Of a stretch of DNA of 64,000 nucleotides, positions 24,254-32,486 are shown piece by piece; positions within the stretch are counted from its first letter, which is position 1, and every line of letters begins with the position of its first letter. The stretch is from assembly GCA_964504335.1 (NCBI GenBank), contig CAZDET010000024.1, positions 1 to 64,000 on the forward strand, read 5' to 3'. This DNA is from CAZDET01 sp964504335 (GTDB lineage Bacteria; Bacteroidota; Bacteroidia; Chitinophagales; Saprospiraceae). Under the pieces are notes generated by a model. The model was not told the DNA's origin. It worked only from the letters and a program-made list of their open reading frames with translations, and did no database searches. A program made the translations under genes and the position numbers.

Positions 24254-25894
24254 CTACTTCACCACTAGCTGCTGTACGTAGAGTTGGTCATTCTGAAGTG
24301 CTTGCAGCACGTAGATGCCCGCCGGCAGGCCATCAGTGGAGAGGTCTACCTGATTGCGGTATTCGGTGTAAACATTGCGCAGAACCTGACCACTGAGGTT
24401 GATCAAGCGAATTGTGGCCGGGCGGTCGGTTTCGAGCTGTACGGTGACTCCATTGGGGCCCACAGGGTTAGGAAATACCGTGAGTGGCTTGGCTTCCGGG
24501 TAAAGCTCGTCGACAGAAACGGTATTTGCCGAGCTGAAGTACACGGTAAGTTGTGGTACGCGCTCGGGGTGGTTTTGCCCGTCGCCGCCGTCTTCGGGAT
24601 CGGCGATGTTTTCGAAGGCTTCCCATTCGCGGGCGTTCTCCAAATCGCTAGGGCCCTGATCACGACCCAGGAAAATGAAGGCCATCGCACTTCCGGTACG
24701 CCATCCCGGACGATCTACGATTTCCTGAACGAGATCGGTGATGTCTGGAGTGCGGTACGGCTGATAGATGGTCCAGGGTTCGGCTACGGTCCATTCTACC
24801 TGCGCTTCTGTGGATGGGCGGGCGTCGATCAGCATATCTTCGGTGAAGGTGGCCGCACTGTCGGTTGCCTCGGCGTAGATGGTGATTTCTGCGACATCTT
24901 CGGCGGTCTTGTCTTCGTGCGACCAAACGGTGATGTAAGCGGAGTCGATCAGCGCACCCTGTGGGAAGGGGAGATTGACAAAGCGCATTCCGGCCGTAAG
25001 GATATTCTGATCTTCCGGCTCACCTTCCCAACCGGCGTCAATATCATCGTCGAAAAGTGCGTCGATTTCGTCGTTTTCCTGCTCAGCGTCATCCGACGAG
25101 ACGGGAAAGTTTACACGCTCTTCATCCTCGTCGGTAACGACACCTGTCTGTTGGATGCGGGTAGAGAAGGCGGCGTTAGTCACGGTGTAGTAAATAACGA
25201 GCTGGGGTACGCGCTCGGGATGGCGTTGGCCGTCGCCGCCGTCTTCGGGGTCGGCGATGTTTTCGAAGGCTTCCCATTCGCGGGCGTTCTCTAAATCGCT
25301 CGGCCCCTGGTTGCGACCAAGGAAGATGAAGGCCATGGCATTGCCAACCTTCCAGCCATCGCGATTTACCAGTTCCTGTACGATGGGCGTCAGATCAGAC
25401 GTGCGGTACGGCTGGTAGATGGTCCAGGGCTCGGCTACGGTCCATTCTACCTGCGCCTCGGTAGACGGGCGGGCGTCGATCAGCATGTCTTCCGTAAAGG
25501 TAGTAGCGCTATCAGTGGCTTCCCCATAGATGGTAATTTCTGCGACGTCTTCGGCGGTTTTGTCTTCGTGCGACCAAACCCGGATGAACGCAGAATCGAT
25601 GACGGCATTTTGGGGGATCAGAATATTGCGAAAACGCATACCCGCAGTCAGGATGTTCTGATCCTCGGGTTCGCCTTCCCAGCCGGCGTCGATATCATCG
25701 TCGAAAAGCGCGTCGATTTCGTCGTTTTCCTGCTCGGCATCGTCAGAAGAGACGGCAAAGTCAATCCGCTCTTCATCGATATCGGTAATGGTATCCGTTA
25801 CCATGATTCGGCGGGAGAATTCGAAATTTTGCGCCTGAGCGGCGAGGCTGCCTATCAGCAGTAGGGCAACTAAAGAGGGTAAAAATTTGGTCAT
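24254..25894 (-). CDS. Secreted protein with two tandem jelly-roll domains and T9SS tail
   Basis: The product has 546 residues from ATG 25894, which begins a signal peptide (MTKFLPSLVALLLIGSLAAQAQ). Two near-identical units of 217 residues follow (about 28-240 and 245-457). Each has SSDDAEQENDEIDALFDDDIDAGWEGEPEDQ, AGMRF, DSAxIxVWSHEDKTAEDVAEITIY and TIYQPYRT in order. The pattern of GMRFxNxxxPQxAxIDSAxI with a VQExVxRxGW block resembles DNRLRE/CBM96-type jelly rolls. The Asp- and Glu-rich stretch may bind calcium. The T9SS sorting domain covers about 470-546 (TVFPNPVGPNGVTV to YVQQLVVK). It lies upstream of the phytase receptor on the same strand. Substrate or surface binding is likely but not shown. 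Confidence 0.78.
   Translation of the reverse strand: MTKFLPSLVALLLIGSLAAQAQNFEFSRRIMVTDTITDIDEERIDFAVSSDDAEQENDEIDALFDDDIDAGWEGEPEDQNILTAGMRFRNILIPQNAVIDSAFIRVWSHEDKTAEDVAEITIYGEATDSATTFTEDMLIDARPSTEAQVEWTVAEPWTIYQPYRTSDLTPIVQELVNRDGWKVGNAMAFIFLGRNQGPSDLENAREWEAFENIADPEDGGDGQRHPERVPQLVIYYTVTNAAFSTRIQQTGVVTDEDEERVNFPVSSDDAEQENDEIDALFDDDIDAGWEGEPEDQNILTAGMRFVNLPFPQGALIDSAYITVWSHEDKTAEDVAEITIYAEATDSAATFTEDMLIDARPSTEAQVEWTVAEPWTIYQPYRTPDITDLVQEIVDRPGWRTGSAMAFIFLGRDQGPSDLENAREWEAFENIADPEDGGDGQNHPERVPQLTVYFSSANTVSVDELYPEAKPLTVFPNPVGPNGVTVQLETDRPATIRLINLSGQVLRNVYTEYRNQVDLSTDGLPAGIYVLQALQNDQLYVQQLVVK
24557..25850. repeat. Tandem 651-bp coding duplication
   Basis: Two units with the same order of motifs lie 651 bp (217 codons) apart in the T9SS jelly-roll gene. 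Stretches of 60-90 bp are almost identical at the DNA level, for example near 24600-24650 against 25251-25301. This points to a recent duplication or to gene conversion between the units. Confidence 0.85.
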
Positions 25895-26278
25895 GGATAG
25901 TGTGTTTTGGTTGTAGAAAATGCTCTTACTGCAAAGGTTAAAATCCAACATGGCGCGAGAAAGCTCTTAACCGAATGATAAAGTAGAGGCAACATTTGGA
26001 TAACTTAATCCATTGATTATCCGAACCTTGCTGAAGCGGGGGAGTCCCGGATGTTTGGGGAGCTAGTCCCAAGCCACTTTGCATCAGGTATATCACCTTG
26101 AACGGCGTGTTGCTCAAAGCCCTCATCGTCAATTTACAATTACAACGGTAAGAATCGACGGTACTTCGGTGATGATATAAGGAAATCAGAACAAATGACG
26201 TTACCAATGGAGAATGGTACCTCGTTTGTAGAATGATGTAGGATTCGCGATCTAATTTTCAGCATTTAATCACCTCGC
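25895..26278. other. 384-bp intergenic region between divergent genes
   Basis: It holds the promoters of the jelly-roll T9SS gene (left) and the DUF1990 gene (right). No convincing promoter pair, hairpin, RNA gene or coding frame was seen. Confidence 0.35.
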
Positions 26279-26872
26279 ATGCGTCGTTTTGAACGCTTTC
26301 CCACCTACGAGACCTTACTTGCCGCCCGGCAAGAGCTGAGTTCCGAATCATTCTCCTATCCCGAAGTCGGTGCTACACGGGAGGAGGCATTACCCGAGGC
26401 ATACGATCACGATTGTTCAGAGATTTTTATAGGGAAGGGGCCTCAGGCCCTACAGGCTGGACGCTCCGTGCTACGGGCCTGGCAGCAATTTCCACCGAAC
26501 TGGACGCGTGTTTTCCCCGCCAATGCTGCCATCGAACCAGGCACCGACGTATTAGTACTGCTACGGACGTTTGGCTTTTGGTGGCTCAACGGCAGCCGCA
26601 TCGTGTATACCATTGATGAGCCCGATCATTATGGATTTGCATACGGTACGCTGGAATCGCACGTAGAACAGGGCGAAGAATGCTTTGAACTAGTGATGGA
26701 TGCTTCGGAGAACGTGCAGTATCGCTTATCGGCTTTCAGCCGACCGGGTTACTGGGCATCGAAACTCGCCTATCCATTCGCGCGTCGCCAACAATTGCGC
26801 TTTGCCCGGCACAGTATTCAGCGCATGCGCAAACTCGCCGAGGAAATGCAAGCCGGAGTATTTCGACAGTAA
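26279..26872 (+). CDS. DUF1990 family protein
   Basis: The product has 197 residues, soluble and without signal peptide. It matches DUF1990 in length and in motifs: FSYPEVGATREEALPEAYDHDC near the start, VLRAWQQFPPNWTRVFPANAAIEPGTDVLVLLRTFGFWWLNGSRIVYTIDEPDHYGFAYGTLESHVEQGEECFELV in parts through the middle, and PGYWASKLAYPFARRQQLRFARHSIQRM at the end. The family has a helix-grip-like pattern suggesting a hydrophobic ligand pocket, but no member I know of has a proven role. It is isolated, with a stem-loop downstream. Confidence 0.85.
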   Translation: MRRFERFPTYETLLAARQELSSESFSYPEVGATREEALPEAYDHDCSEIFIGKGPQALQAGRSVLRAWQQFPPNWTRVFPANAAIEPGTDVLVLLRTFGFWWLNGSRIVYTIDEPDHYGFAYGTLESHVEQGEECFELVMDASENVQYRLSAFSRPGYWASKLAYPFARRQQLRFARHSIQRMRKLAEEMQAGVFRQ

Positions 26873-26930
26873 GAGGATTGGGAACACGTACCCACCATCC
26901 CAGGCGGAGGTGGTTACCTTAGGGAAGCGC

Positions 26931-26964
26931 TGCAATCGGTTCGTTAGGAGTCGAGCCGATTGCA
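26931..26964. other. 13-bp stem-loop in intergenic space
   Basis: TGCAATCGGTTCG (26931-26943) pairs with CGAGCCGATTGCA (26952-26964) around an 8-nt loop; the only non-Watson-Crick pair is a G-T. No T run follows on either strand, so it is not a standard terminator. It lies between the DUF1990 stop and the small minus-strand ORF stop at 26995. Confidence 0.6.
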
Positions 26965-26994
26965 ACGAACGGCCAGGTCGATAGAAACGGGAAA

Positions 26995-27255
26995 CTACCG
27001 CGGAGCGCGGAGGACGGCCTCTTTTTCGACGCGTTTTTTGATAGCGTCTTTTAATTCGGGCGAGGCGGAAATTCGTTGAAGGTTAGCCCGGAGAAGTGCT
27101 TTATAGTTACGCTCGCGGCGTTGATTCAATTTAGAAGAGGATGGATCAGGACTAATCGTCTGATCGACTTCGGCTTCAATACTTTCGGCGACTAGCAGCT
27201 CTAAACAATCGTTCACCTTCGTCTGAAGGTCCTGATGAATTGGCTTTCTGCGCAT
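26995..27255 (-). CDS. Small basic hypothetical protein
   Basis: The product has 86 residues, rich in Arg, Lys and Glu, with two predicted helices: TKVNDCLELLVAESIEAEVDQTI, then SKLNQRRERNYKALLRANLQRISASPELKDAIKKRVEKEAV. The composition looks like a real helical protein rather than a shadow frame, and no larger gene lies opposite. No family is recognised and no strong ribosome site is seen. It may be a small nucleic-acid-binding protein; this is only a guess from charge. Confidence 0.4.
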   Translation of the reverse strand: MRRKPIHQDLQTKVNDCLELLVAESIEAEVDQTISPDPSSSKLNQRRERNYKALLRANLQRISASPELKDAIKKRVEKEAVLRAPR

Positions 27256-27500
27256 GACAACTTCGTTTTGGCCGTTCGCGTCGTTCCGAACCTACCGACC
27301 ATGACGAAAAGCCGCCTCGCCCAACGACTTCCCTGCCGATACCCGGGAGGCGTTCCCAGGGGCGTGGTCGAAACCAGGAAGGAAGTTGTAGCGGTGCAAT
27401 TAGCTTTTTTGGCATGATACAGTTGGTTGATTGCGGGCGACCCGTCCACTACGCTCTCTTCATCAGGATCATTGAGGGTCTAGGCTGGAAGCGAAGTGGC

Positions 27501-27520
27501 GTGCGGGCCGCCCGGCCCGG
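27501..27520. repeat. Possible partial copy of the GC-rich dispersed element
   Basis: GTGCGGGCCGCCCGGCCCGG closely matches GTGCGGCCGGCCCGGCCCG at 61828-61846, the outer flank of copy B. GGCTCG follows in both. The central GTGGGTGGG stem is not found here, so this is at best a decayed or truncated copy. It lies just downstream of the ECF sigma-factor gene. Confidence 0.35.
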
Positions 27521-27546
27521 AACGGAACCGGACGGCTCGTGAAAAA

Positions 27547-28125
27547 TTATTTGCTGAAACGATAATTAGTGTAACCGAGTGACTCGGCGTAAGTTTCCAA
27601 TTTATCGGCCAGCTTGGCACGCGCACGCCGCAACCGCGACCTCACCGTATTGAGCTTCAGGTCGAGGATCTCGGCGATTTCCTCGTATTGGAAATCTTCG
27701 AGGTCGGCCATAATCAACACGACGCGGAAGTCGAGGGGAAGCGCTTCTAAAGCGGTCTTGATCTCATCGCCAAGTTGCCGCTCGATCAGGTCTATCCGCA
27801 AGTCGGGATAATCGGAAGCGGTAGCATCCATGTCGCGGAGGTTGTAGCTGTTAGCTTCCTCCAAATCGACGGTCTGGGGCTTCCGGGTCCGCTTGCGGTA
27901 GTCGTTGATGAAGTGGTTCTTGGCGATTTTGAACAACCAAGCGCGGGCGTTGGTACCTTGCTGGTAGGTGGAAATGGCACGAAAAGCCCGGAGCATAGTG
28001 TCCTGTACGAGATCATCGGCATCGCTCTCGTTCCCTGTTAGGTAGAATGCGAAATTGAACAGGCTATCGAGTTCCGTCAGGATCTCCCGCTCAAAAATGC
28101 TCGTCATCTGGTCTTTCGTTACCAT
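27547..28125 (-). CDS. ECF-type RNA polymerase sigma factor
   Basis: The product has 192 residues from the ATG at 28125, preferred because related Bacteroidota proteins begin near TKDQ. In-frame ATGs at 28131 and 28155 are also possible. Region 2 is FEREILTELDSLFNFAFYLTGNESDADDLVQDTMLRAFRAI, then QGTNARAWLFKIAKNHFINDYRKRTRKP. Region 4 is EALPLDFRVVLIMADLEDFQYEEIAEILDLKLNTVRSRLRRARAKLADKL. No anti-sigma gene is adjacent, which is common for this conserved Bacteroidota ECF group. It would direct core polymerase to a regulon that cannot be named from here. Confidence 0.9.
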   Translation of the reverse strand: MVTKDQMTSIFEREILTELDSLFNFAFYLTGNESDADDLVQDTMLRAFRAISTYQQGTNARAWLFKIAKNHFINDYRKRTRKPQTVDLEEANSYNLRDMDATASDYPDLRIDLIERQLGDEIKTALEALPLDFRVVLIMADLEDFQYEEIAEILDLKLNTVRSRLRRARAKLADKLETYAESLGYTNYRFSK

Positions 28126-28392
28126 CACCATGACAAAATACATTAAGTGAGTCAAAAAATGCTACTCAGTAAAGGTTTCTTTACTGGTGGTGAAGGGAGT
28201 AACCAGCTGGTTTTTCGATTAGTTCCCAACGGATTACTTTTTTTAAATCTTAGTTGTGTACGGGTTAGCTGTACGAATAACCAATCGAATCTCTAATTTT
28301 ACAGGAAGCCGTTATTTACAGCTTCTACCTGCAACTATGTTGCGGCAAGCTTGTACTATTCCCAACAAGTCACCTAAATTGATTATACGATA

Positions 28393-28815
28393 ATGGAACC
28401 AAGAGGTAGGGCCATTGAGTTGCTACGAACGCATAATCTTCGATTGACGGAGACCAGAAGGCAGATTCTTGAAATATTTATTGAGGCGGGCAACCAAGCG
28501 CTTTCCAGTCAGGATATAGAAGGACATTTTGAAAAGATCGACCGCGTGACGCTTTACCGAACCCTGCGTAGTTTCGAAGAAACCGGCCTGATCCACGAAG
28601 CAGTAGACGGTAGCCACAAACAGAAATACGCACTTTGCTCCGAAGAATGTTCTTCGGAAGAACATCAGGATGATCACGCTCATTTCTTTTGCACCCATTG
28701 CGAACAAACCATTTGCCTGGAAGGAGTAATGGTCCCTTCAGTCCAGGTCCCGGGGGCTTATCAGGTGGCCAATCGACAGCTTGTCTTGTCGGGGGTTTGC
28801 CCGGACTGTCAATAA
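28393..28815 (+). CDS. Fur-family metalloregulator, Zur-like
   Basis: The product has 140 residues. The winged-helix DNA-binding part is LRLTETRRQILEIFIEAGNQALSSQDIEGHFEKIDRVTLYRTLRSFEETGLIHEAV. The dimer/metal part has HxDHAHFFCTHCEQTICLEG and a final GVCPDC, giving two CxxC pairs for structural zinc and a His/Asp/Glu cluster for the sensing site. A TonB receptor starts 70 bp downstream behind an inverted repeat that overlaps its promoter. That context fits Zur control of zinc uptake better than iron, but Fur is not excluded. Confidence 0.88.
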   Translation: MEPRGRAIELLRTHNLRLTETRRQILEIFIEAGNQALSSQDIEGHFEKIDRVTLYRTLRSFEETGLIHEAVDGSHKQKYALCSEECSSEEHQDDHAHFFCTHCEQTICLEGVMVPSVQVPGAYQVANRQLVLSGVCPDCQ

Positions 28816-28828
28816 TGACTTTCCGATG

Positions 28829-28851
28829 TTTTTGCAATAATGTTGCAAAAA
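28829..28851. promoter_or_regulatory. Inverted repeat, candidate Fur/Zur operator
   Basis: TTTTTGCAA (28829-28837) and TTGCAAAAA (28843-28851) form a perfect 9-bp inverted repeat with a 5-nt centre (TAATG). It lies between the Fur-family gene and the TonB receptor and covers the -33 element of the receptor promoter, as expected for a repressor site. Confidence 0.75.
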
Positions 28852-28861
28852 CGTAGATTTG
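28831..28861 (+). promoter_or_regulatory. Bacteroidota-type promoter of the TonB receptor
   Basis: TTTG (28831-28834), 19 bp, then TAGATTTG (28854-28861) matches the Bacteroidota housekeeping consensus TTTG-N19-TAnnTTTG exactly. Transcription would start near 28867, leaving about 20 nt before ATG 28886. This rules against the in-frame ATG at 28859, which lies inside the -7 element. Confidence 0.75.
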
Positions 28862-28885
28862 CAAATACCCAACACTCCGATTACT

Positions 28886-31291
28886 ATGTTCAAAGCGCTG
28901 CCACTACTCCTCTTATTGTTTCCCGCATTGGGATGGGGGCAGTCTACTGACTCATGCGCTTACCAGATTCAAGGGCGCGTGTTCGATCGCGATACACGGG
29001 AGCCGATGGCCTTTGTGTCCATTCAATTGCAGGGAACTCACCGCGGAATGGTTTCCGATGAAGAGGGAAACTTTCTTTTTGAAAGTATCTGTGAAAAAGA
29101 GGTCGATTTGGTGTTTTCGTACATCGGATATAAAAAGCTAGTTCACCACCACGATTTTCATCATCCGACGGTAGAAGTATATATGGCCTCGGAGGGCTTG
29201 CTATTGGAAAGTGTGGTGATAGAAGAAGAGCGAACCCGAGGAGGACTGGTCTCTTCTTCGGCACAACTCCTGACCGGAGAATCGCTCGAGCAGGTCAAAA
29301 CGGAATCATTCGGGGAGGTAGCCAGCCAGATTGCGGGGGTTGATTTAATTCGAACCGGGCAAAACGTGGCCAAGCCCGTCATTCACGGTTTGCACAGCAA
29401 TCGCATCCTCGTTGTTAACAATGGCATTAACCACGCCTTTCAGAATTGGGGCATCGAACACGCGCCCGAGATCGACCCATCGGCCATAGGTCAGTTAGAG
29501 GTGATCAAAGGAGCGGCAACCGTCCGTTACGGCCCGGAAGCGCTGGGAGGAGTGATTCTCACCAAACCTACTCCGCTGGAGCTTTCTACGCCATTTCGTG
29601 GGGTCTTGGGGCTGACGGGAAAATCGAATGGCCGATCCGGTGAAGCAAATGCGGAATTGACAAAAGGCTTTAAATGGCTGAGTGTGCTAGCAGGAGGTTC
29701 CTATGTCCGCCAGGGAGATCTACAGGCACCCGATTACAATTTGAGCAATACGGGTAAAGAAGAACTATCTGTGTACGGGGGCTTCAAAATTCACCCGCTG
29801 CCGGAATTGGATATTGAAGGCTACTACAGTCGATTCGATCAAACGCTAGGCATTTTGCGGGGCTCCACTTTTGGTAATTTGGAAGATTTGCAGCGAGCTA
29901 TCGAAAGCAATACGCCCTTATTCACCGAGCCGTTTACGTATGAAATTGACCAGCCCAAGCAAGAATCCACGCACGATTTGTACAAGGCGGCAGCAAAGTA
30001 TGTGGGCAAACGGCAAGCTGTTTCGGTACAGTACGGATATCAGCTTAATCATCGTAGGGAATTTGGCTTGCGCCGCGGCGATGCGCCAAATATTGACTTA
30101 GAACTGCGTACTCATAGTCTGGAGTTGGAATGGCAACACCCGACCATCGGCAACCTAAACGGCCGTTTGGGAGGGCAGTGGCAAATTCAGGCAAATGATA
30201 ATTTACCCGGTACAAATACGGTACCGTTTATCCCCAATTTCGATAGTGAGCGCTACGGGTTCTACCTGATCGAAGCGTTGGAATCCGGTCCGAATACCTT
30301 CGAATTGGGAATTCGATACGATGTTTTTACAGCCGACATTGTCGGTCGGGAGCCGGATAACACCATTTACAGCAATACCATCGATTATCGCAATTGGACC
30401 GCCACCTTGGGCTACCGCCGGCAATTGTCGGATGATATTCTATTTCGCACTAATTTCGGTACCGCCTGGCGACCGCCGAATATTGCCGAGCTGTATCGGT
30501 TCGGGCAGCATGCCTTTTTTATTGAATACGGACTGTGGCGCTACACCATTGATGATCGATTTGACTTCGTGACGACCTCTCAAGGCATTTTAGATGAGAG
30601 TGATCGGGCAGTGCCGTCAGAAGTAGGATATAAATGGATTAATACGCTGGAAATCAATCGACCTGATTTTCAGTTGGAGGCTACCGGCTACGTGAACTAT
30701 ATCGATAATTATATATTTTCCAGGCCTGGTGGGCTGACGCGCACCCCTCGTGGATTCTTTGTGTTTTTCCTTTACGATCAGTCGGACGCCCTGTTCTGGG
30801 GATTGGACTTGACGGGGCGCTGGACCCATTCGCCCCAGTTTTCGTCGGAGGCAAAAGGCAGCTATTTGTGGGCGCAGCAATTATCACCAGCGGATAATTT
30901 CGTGGGTCTTCCCCCACTTAAAATTAGTTACGATCTGACTTACCGGCCCGATTGGAAGTGGTCGCAGGACAATCGGATTCAGTTGAGCCTAAGTTACACA
31001 TTCGAGCAATTTAAGCATCCGCGTATCCTGACAGTGGATGAGTTTCTGAATGCCAATCAGGACGACCGGCCGCGCTTTACTGAGAGTGCGCTCGACTTCG
31101 ATATCGTGCCACCACCACCTGGGTTTTTCCTGGCGCATGTTTCCTGGCGCTCTTCCATTGGCAAGTTGGAGTGGCGGCTGGCGGTTCAAAACCTGTTTAA
31201 TACTTCGTACCGGGCCTACACGGATCGGATGCGTTACTTTGCGGATGATTTGGGACGAAATGTGGTGTTGTCGCTGACCTATCGAATTTAA
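28886..31291 (+). CDS. TonB-dependent receptor under Fur/Zur-type control
   Basis: The product has 801 residues from ATG 28886. A signal peptide (FKALPLLLLLFPALGWGQ) is followed by a carboxypeptidase-regulatory-like domain (QIQGRVFDRDTREPMAFVSIQLQGTHRGMVSDEEGNFLFE). The plug (about 120-240) has LTGESLEQVKTESFGEVASQIAGVDLIRTGQN and IGQLEVIKGAATVRYGPEALGGVI. The barrel ends NVVLSLTYRI. The run LVHHHDFHHPTVEV near residue 95 is His-rich and could bind metal. With the Fur-family gene just upstream and an operator on its promoter, zinc (ZnuD-like) or another metal chelate is the likely substrate; this is inference. Confidence 0.9.
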   Translation: MFKALPLLLLLFPALGWGQSTDSCAYQIQGRVFDRDTREPMAFVSIQLQGTHRGMVSDEEGNFLFESICEKEVDLVFSYIGYKKLVHHHDFHHPTVEVYMASEGLLLESVVIEEERTRGGLVSSSAQLLTGESLEQVKTESFGEVASQIAGVDLIRTGQNVAKPVIHGLHSNRILVVNNGINHAFQNWGIEHAPEIDPSAIGQLEVIKGAATVRYGPEALGGVILTKPTPLELSTPFRGVLGLTGKSNGRSGEANAELTKGFKWLSVLAGGSYVRQGDLQAPDYNLSNTGKEELSVYGGFKIHPLPELDIEGYYSRFDQTLGILRGSTFGNLEDLQRAIESNTPLFTEPFTYEIDQPKQESTHDLYKAAAKYVGKRQAVSVQYGYQLNHRREFGLRRGDAPNIDLELRTHSLELEWQHPTIGNLNGRLGGQWQIQANDNLPGTNTVPFIPNFDSERYGFYLIEALESGPNTFELGIRYDVFTADIVGREPDNTIYSNTIDYRNWTATLGYRRQLSDDILFRTNFGTAWRPPNIAELYRFGQHAFFIEYGLWRYTIDDRFDFVTTSQGILDESDRAVPSEVGYKWINTLEINRPDFQLEATGYVNYIDNYIFSRPGGLTRTPRGFFVFFLYDQSDALFWGLDLTGRWTHSPQFSSEAKGSYLWAQQLSPADNFVGLPPLKISYDLTYRPDWKWSQDNRIQLSLSYTFEQFKHPRILTVDEFLNANQDDRPRFTESALDFDIVPPPPGFFLAHVSWRSSIGKLEWRLAVQNLFNTSYRAYTDRMRYFADDLGRNVVLSLTYRI

Positions 31292-31753
31292 CAAATCGCA
31301 AAATCAAGTTGGGGAATGGGATTAGCCGTCTACAAACGGGTAAGTGGCGCTATGCCCTTGACAGGGAGCTCAAAAATGATCAGTTTTGATTCGAACCTGA
31401 CTTCGGGTTCCATCCAATGTACAACCAGGTAGGTACCTCCGAATTACAAGACGGTAACGCCCGAGCGACCGGCTCGGTACATCCCGCACAGCGTGGTGGT
31501 GGAGGGCGGGCAATTTTTTTCCCCACCCATATGGAGTGGCACCACCGCCGAGGTCACCAACCGACCTTCGGCCTCCTTCCCCGTTGAGTTACTCGAACGA
31601 CCTCCGCCACCTATTGATTTCTAAATTTGTTTAGCTCAACCAACAGCACCCTTATCGCTCGCTCCCCAGGACAAACCAGGCGTTACCTTTTCTTCAGAAA
31701 TCGTAACTTAAACCAGTTCTATGATTAAAAACAAAATGTAGAGCCTACAAATA
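31292..31753. other. 462-bp intergenic region with repeat copy C
   Basis: It lies between two co-directional genes. The middle holds the third copy of the GC-rich element (31461-31547). The part before 31450 and the AT-rich part after 31620 show no coding frame, RNA gene or clear promoter. Confidence 0.5.
31461..31547 (-). repeat. GC-rich dispersed intergenic element, copy C (shorter)
   Basis: Read on the minus strand, GGGTGGG (31528-31522) faces CCCGCCC (31510-31504) around an A-rich loop, the same core as copies A and B. CACTCCATATGGGTGGG also matches CACACCAT...GTGGGTGGG. An outer stem GGTGGTG (31495-31501) with CACCACC (31540-31546) encloses the core. A further hairpin, CCGAGC (31461-31466) with GCTCGG (31472-31477), stands beside it. 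The CTGCC/GGCAG hairpin of A and B is not kept. Confidence 0.55.
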
Positions 31754-32362
31754 ATGGAAAGACAAATCGTTCGCTCCTTTTTTGAAGACCCGCAAAATAT
31801 CATCGCTTTCGGTGTCACCCTCGTTAGTGTTTGCGCCCTAATGGTATCCATTTATCAAACCCGTATTATGACCGAGCAGCGGGAATTGATGTTTGAGCAA
31901 GCAAAGGCCGAGGTGTGGCCCCATATATCTATGGGAGTCTCCAAAGGGCACAATCAGGATGGTAGCATCGCCAAATTTATAATTGGTATGGGAAACGACG
32001 GCGTTGGCCCCGCAATTATCAAAGGGGTACGCGTAACGTACAAGGGGCAAACGGCGGAAAACTGGTGGGATTTGTTCGATCAATTTGAAAAACCGGATTC
32101 TGTAGAAACCTATATCAGTAATTCCAGCATAAACGATCGCATCGTAAAAATTGACGAAGAATTTGCCGCTTTAGACTTGGATAATAATTTACCGCTCGCA
32201 CAGATCTTTTATCGCGAAGCTAAATTAATTCAGATCGAAGTGCTCTACGAATCCATTTATGGTGATAGCTGGCTCTATACGCATTCCTTTGGTAAAAAAG
32301 ATGTTACCCAAACCGTCGATCAGGACTTTCAAATCCCGGAAGAGGAGCAGTTTGAAAGCTGA
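31754..32362 (+). CDS. Single-pass membrane protein of unknown function
   Basis: The product has 202 residues. One transmembrane helix lies near the start (about 17-36, IIAFGVTLVSVCALMVSIYQT). A short amphipathic helix (RIMTEQRELMFEQAKAEVWPHI) follows, then a soluble beta-rich domain (SIAKFIIGMGNDGVGPAIIKGVRVTYKGQ, LIQIEVLYESIYGDSWLYTHSF). The MTEQRELMxEQAKAEVWPHI pattern recurs in small Bacteroidota membrane proteins that I cannot name. It is more AT-rich than its neighbours, suggesting possible transfer. It is followed by a hairpin shared with the converging T9SS gene. Confidence 0.65.
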   Translation: MERQIVRSFFEDPQNIIAFGVTLVSVCALMVSIYQTRIMTEQRELMFEQAKAEVWPHISMGVSKGHNQDGSIAKFIIGMGNDGVGPAIIKGVRVTYKGQTAENWWDLFDQFEKPDSVETYISNSSINDRIVKIDEEFAALDLDNNLPLAQIFYREAKLIQIEVLYESIYGDSWLYTHSFGKKDVTQTVDQDFQIPEEEQFES

Positions 32363-32420
32363 TCGGGAATTAATTTAGTCTACTGCAAATACGAAATTTG
32401 ACGCTTCTTTCAATGAGAAA

Positions 32421-32450
32421 AGCGCCATCTTCCGAGAAGATGACGCCTTT
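32421..32450. terminator. Terminator hairpin between converging genes
   Basis: GCGCCATCTTC (32422-32432) and GAAGATGACGC (32436-32446) form an 11-bp stem with one mismatch on the + strand, which is a G-U wobble on the minus strand, around CGA. TTTTC follows on the minus strand and CTTTC on the plus strand. It probably ends the giant T9SS gene (stop 32487) and perhaps also the small membrane-protein gene. Confidence 0.75.
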
Positions 32451-32486
32451 CATACTTATTTCAAATAGGTCTTCCGAAGGGAAGTG

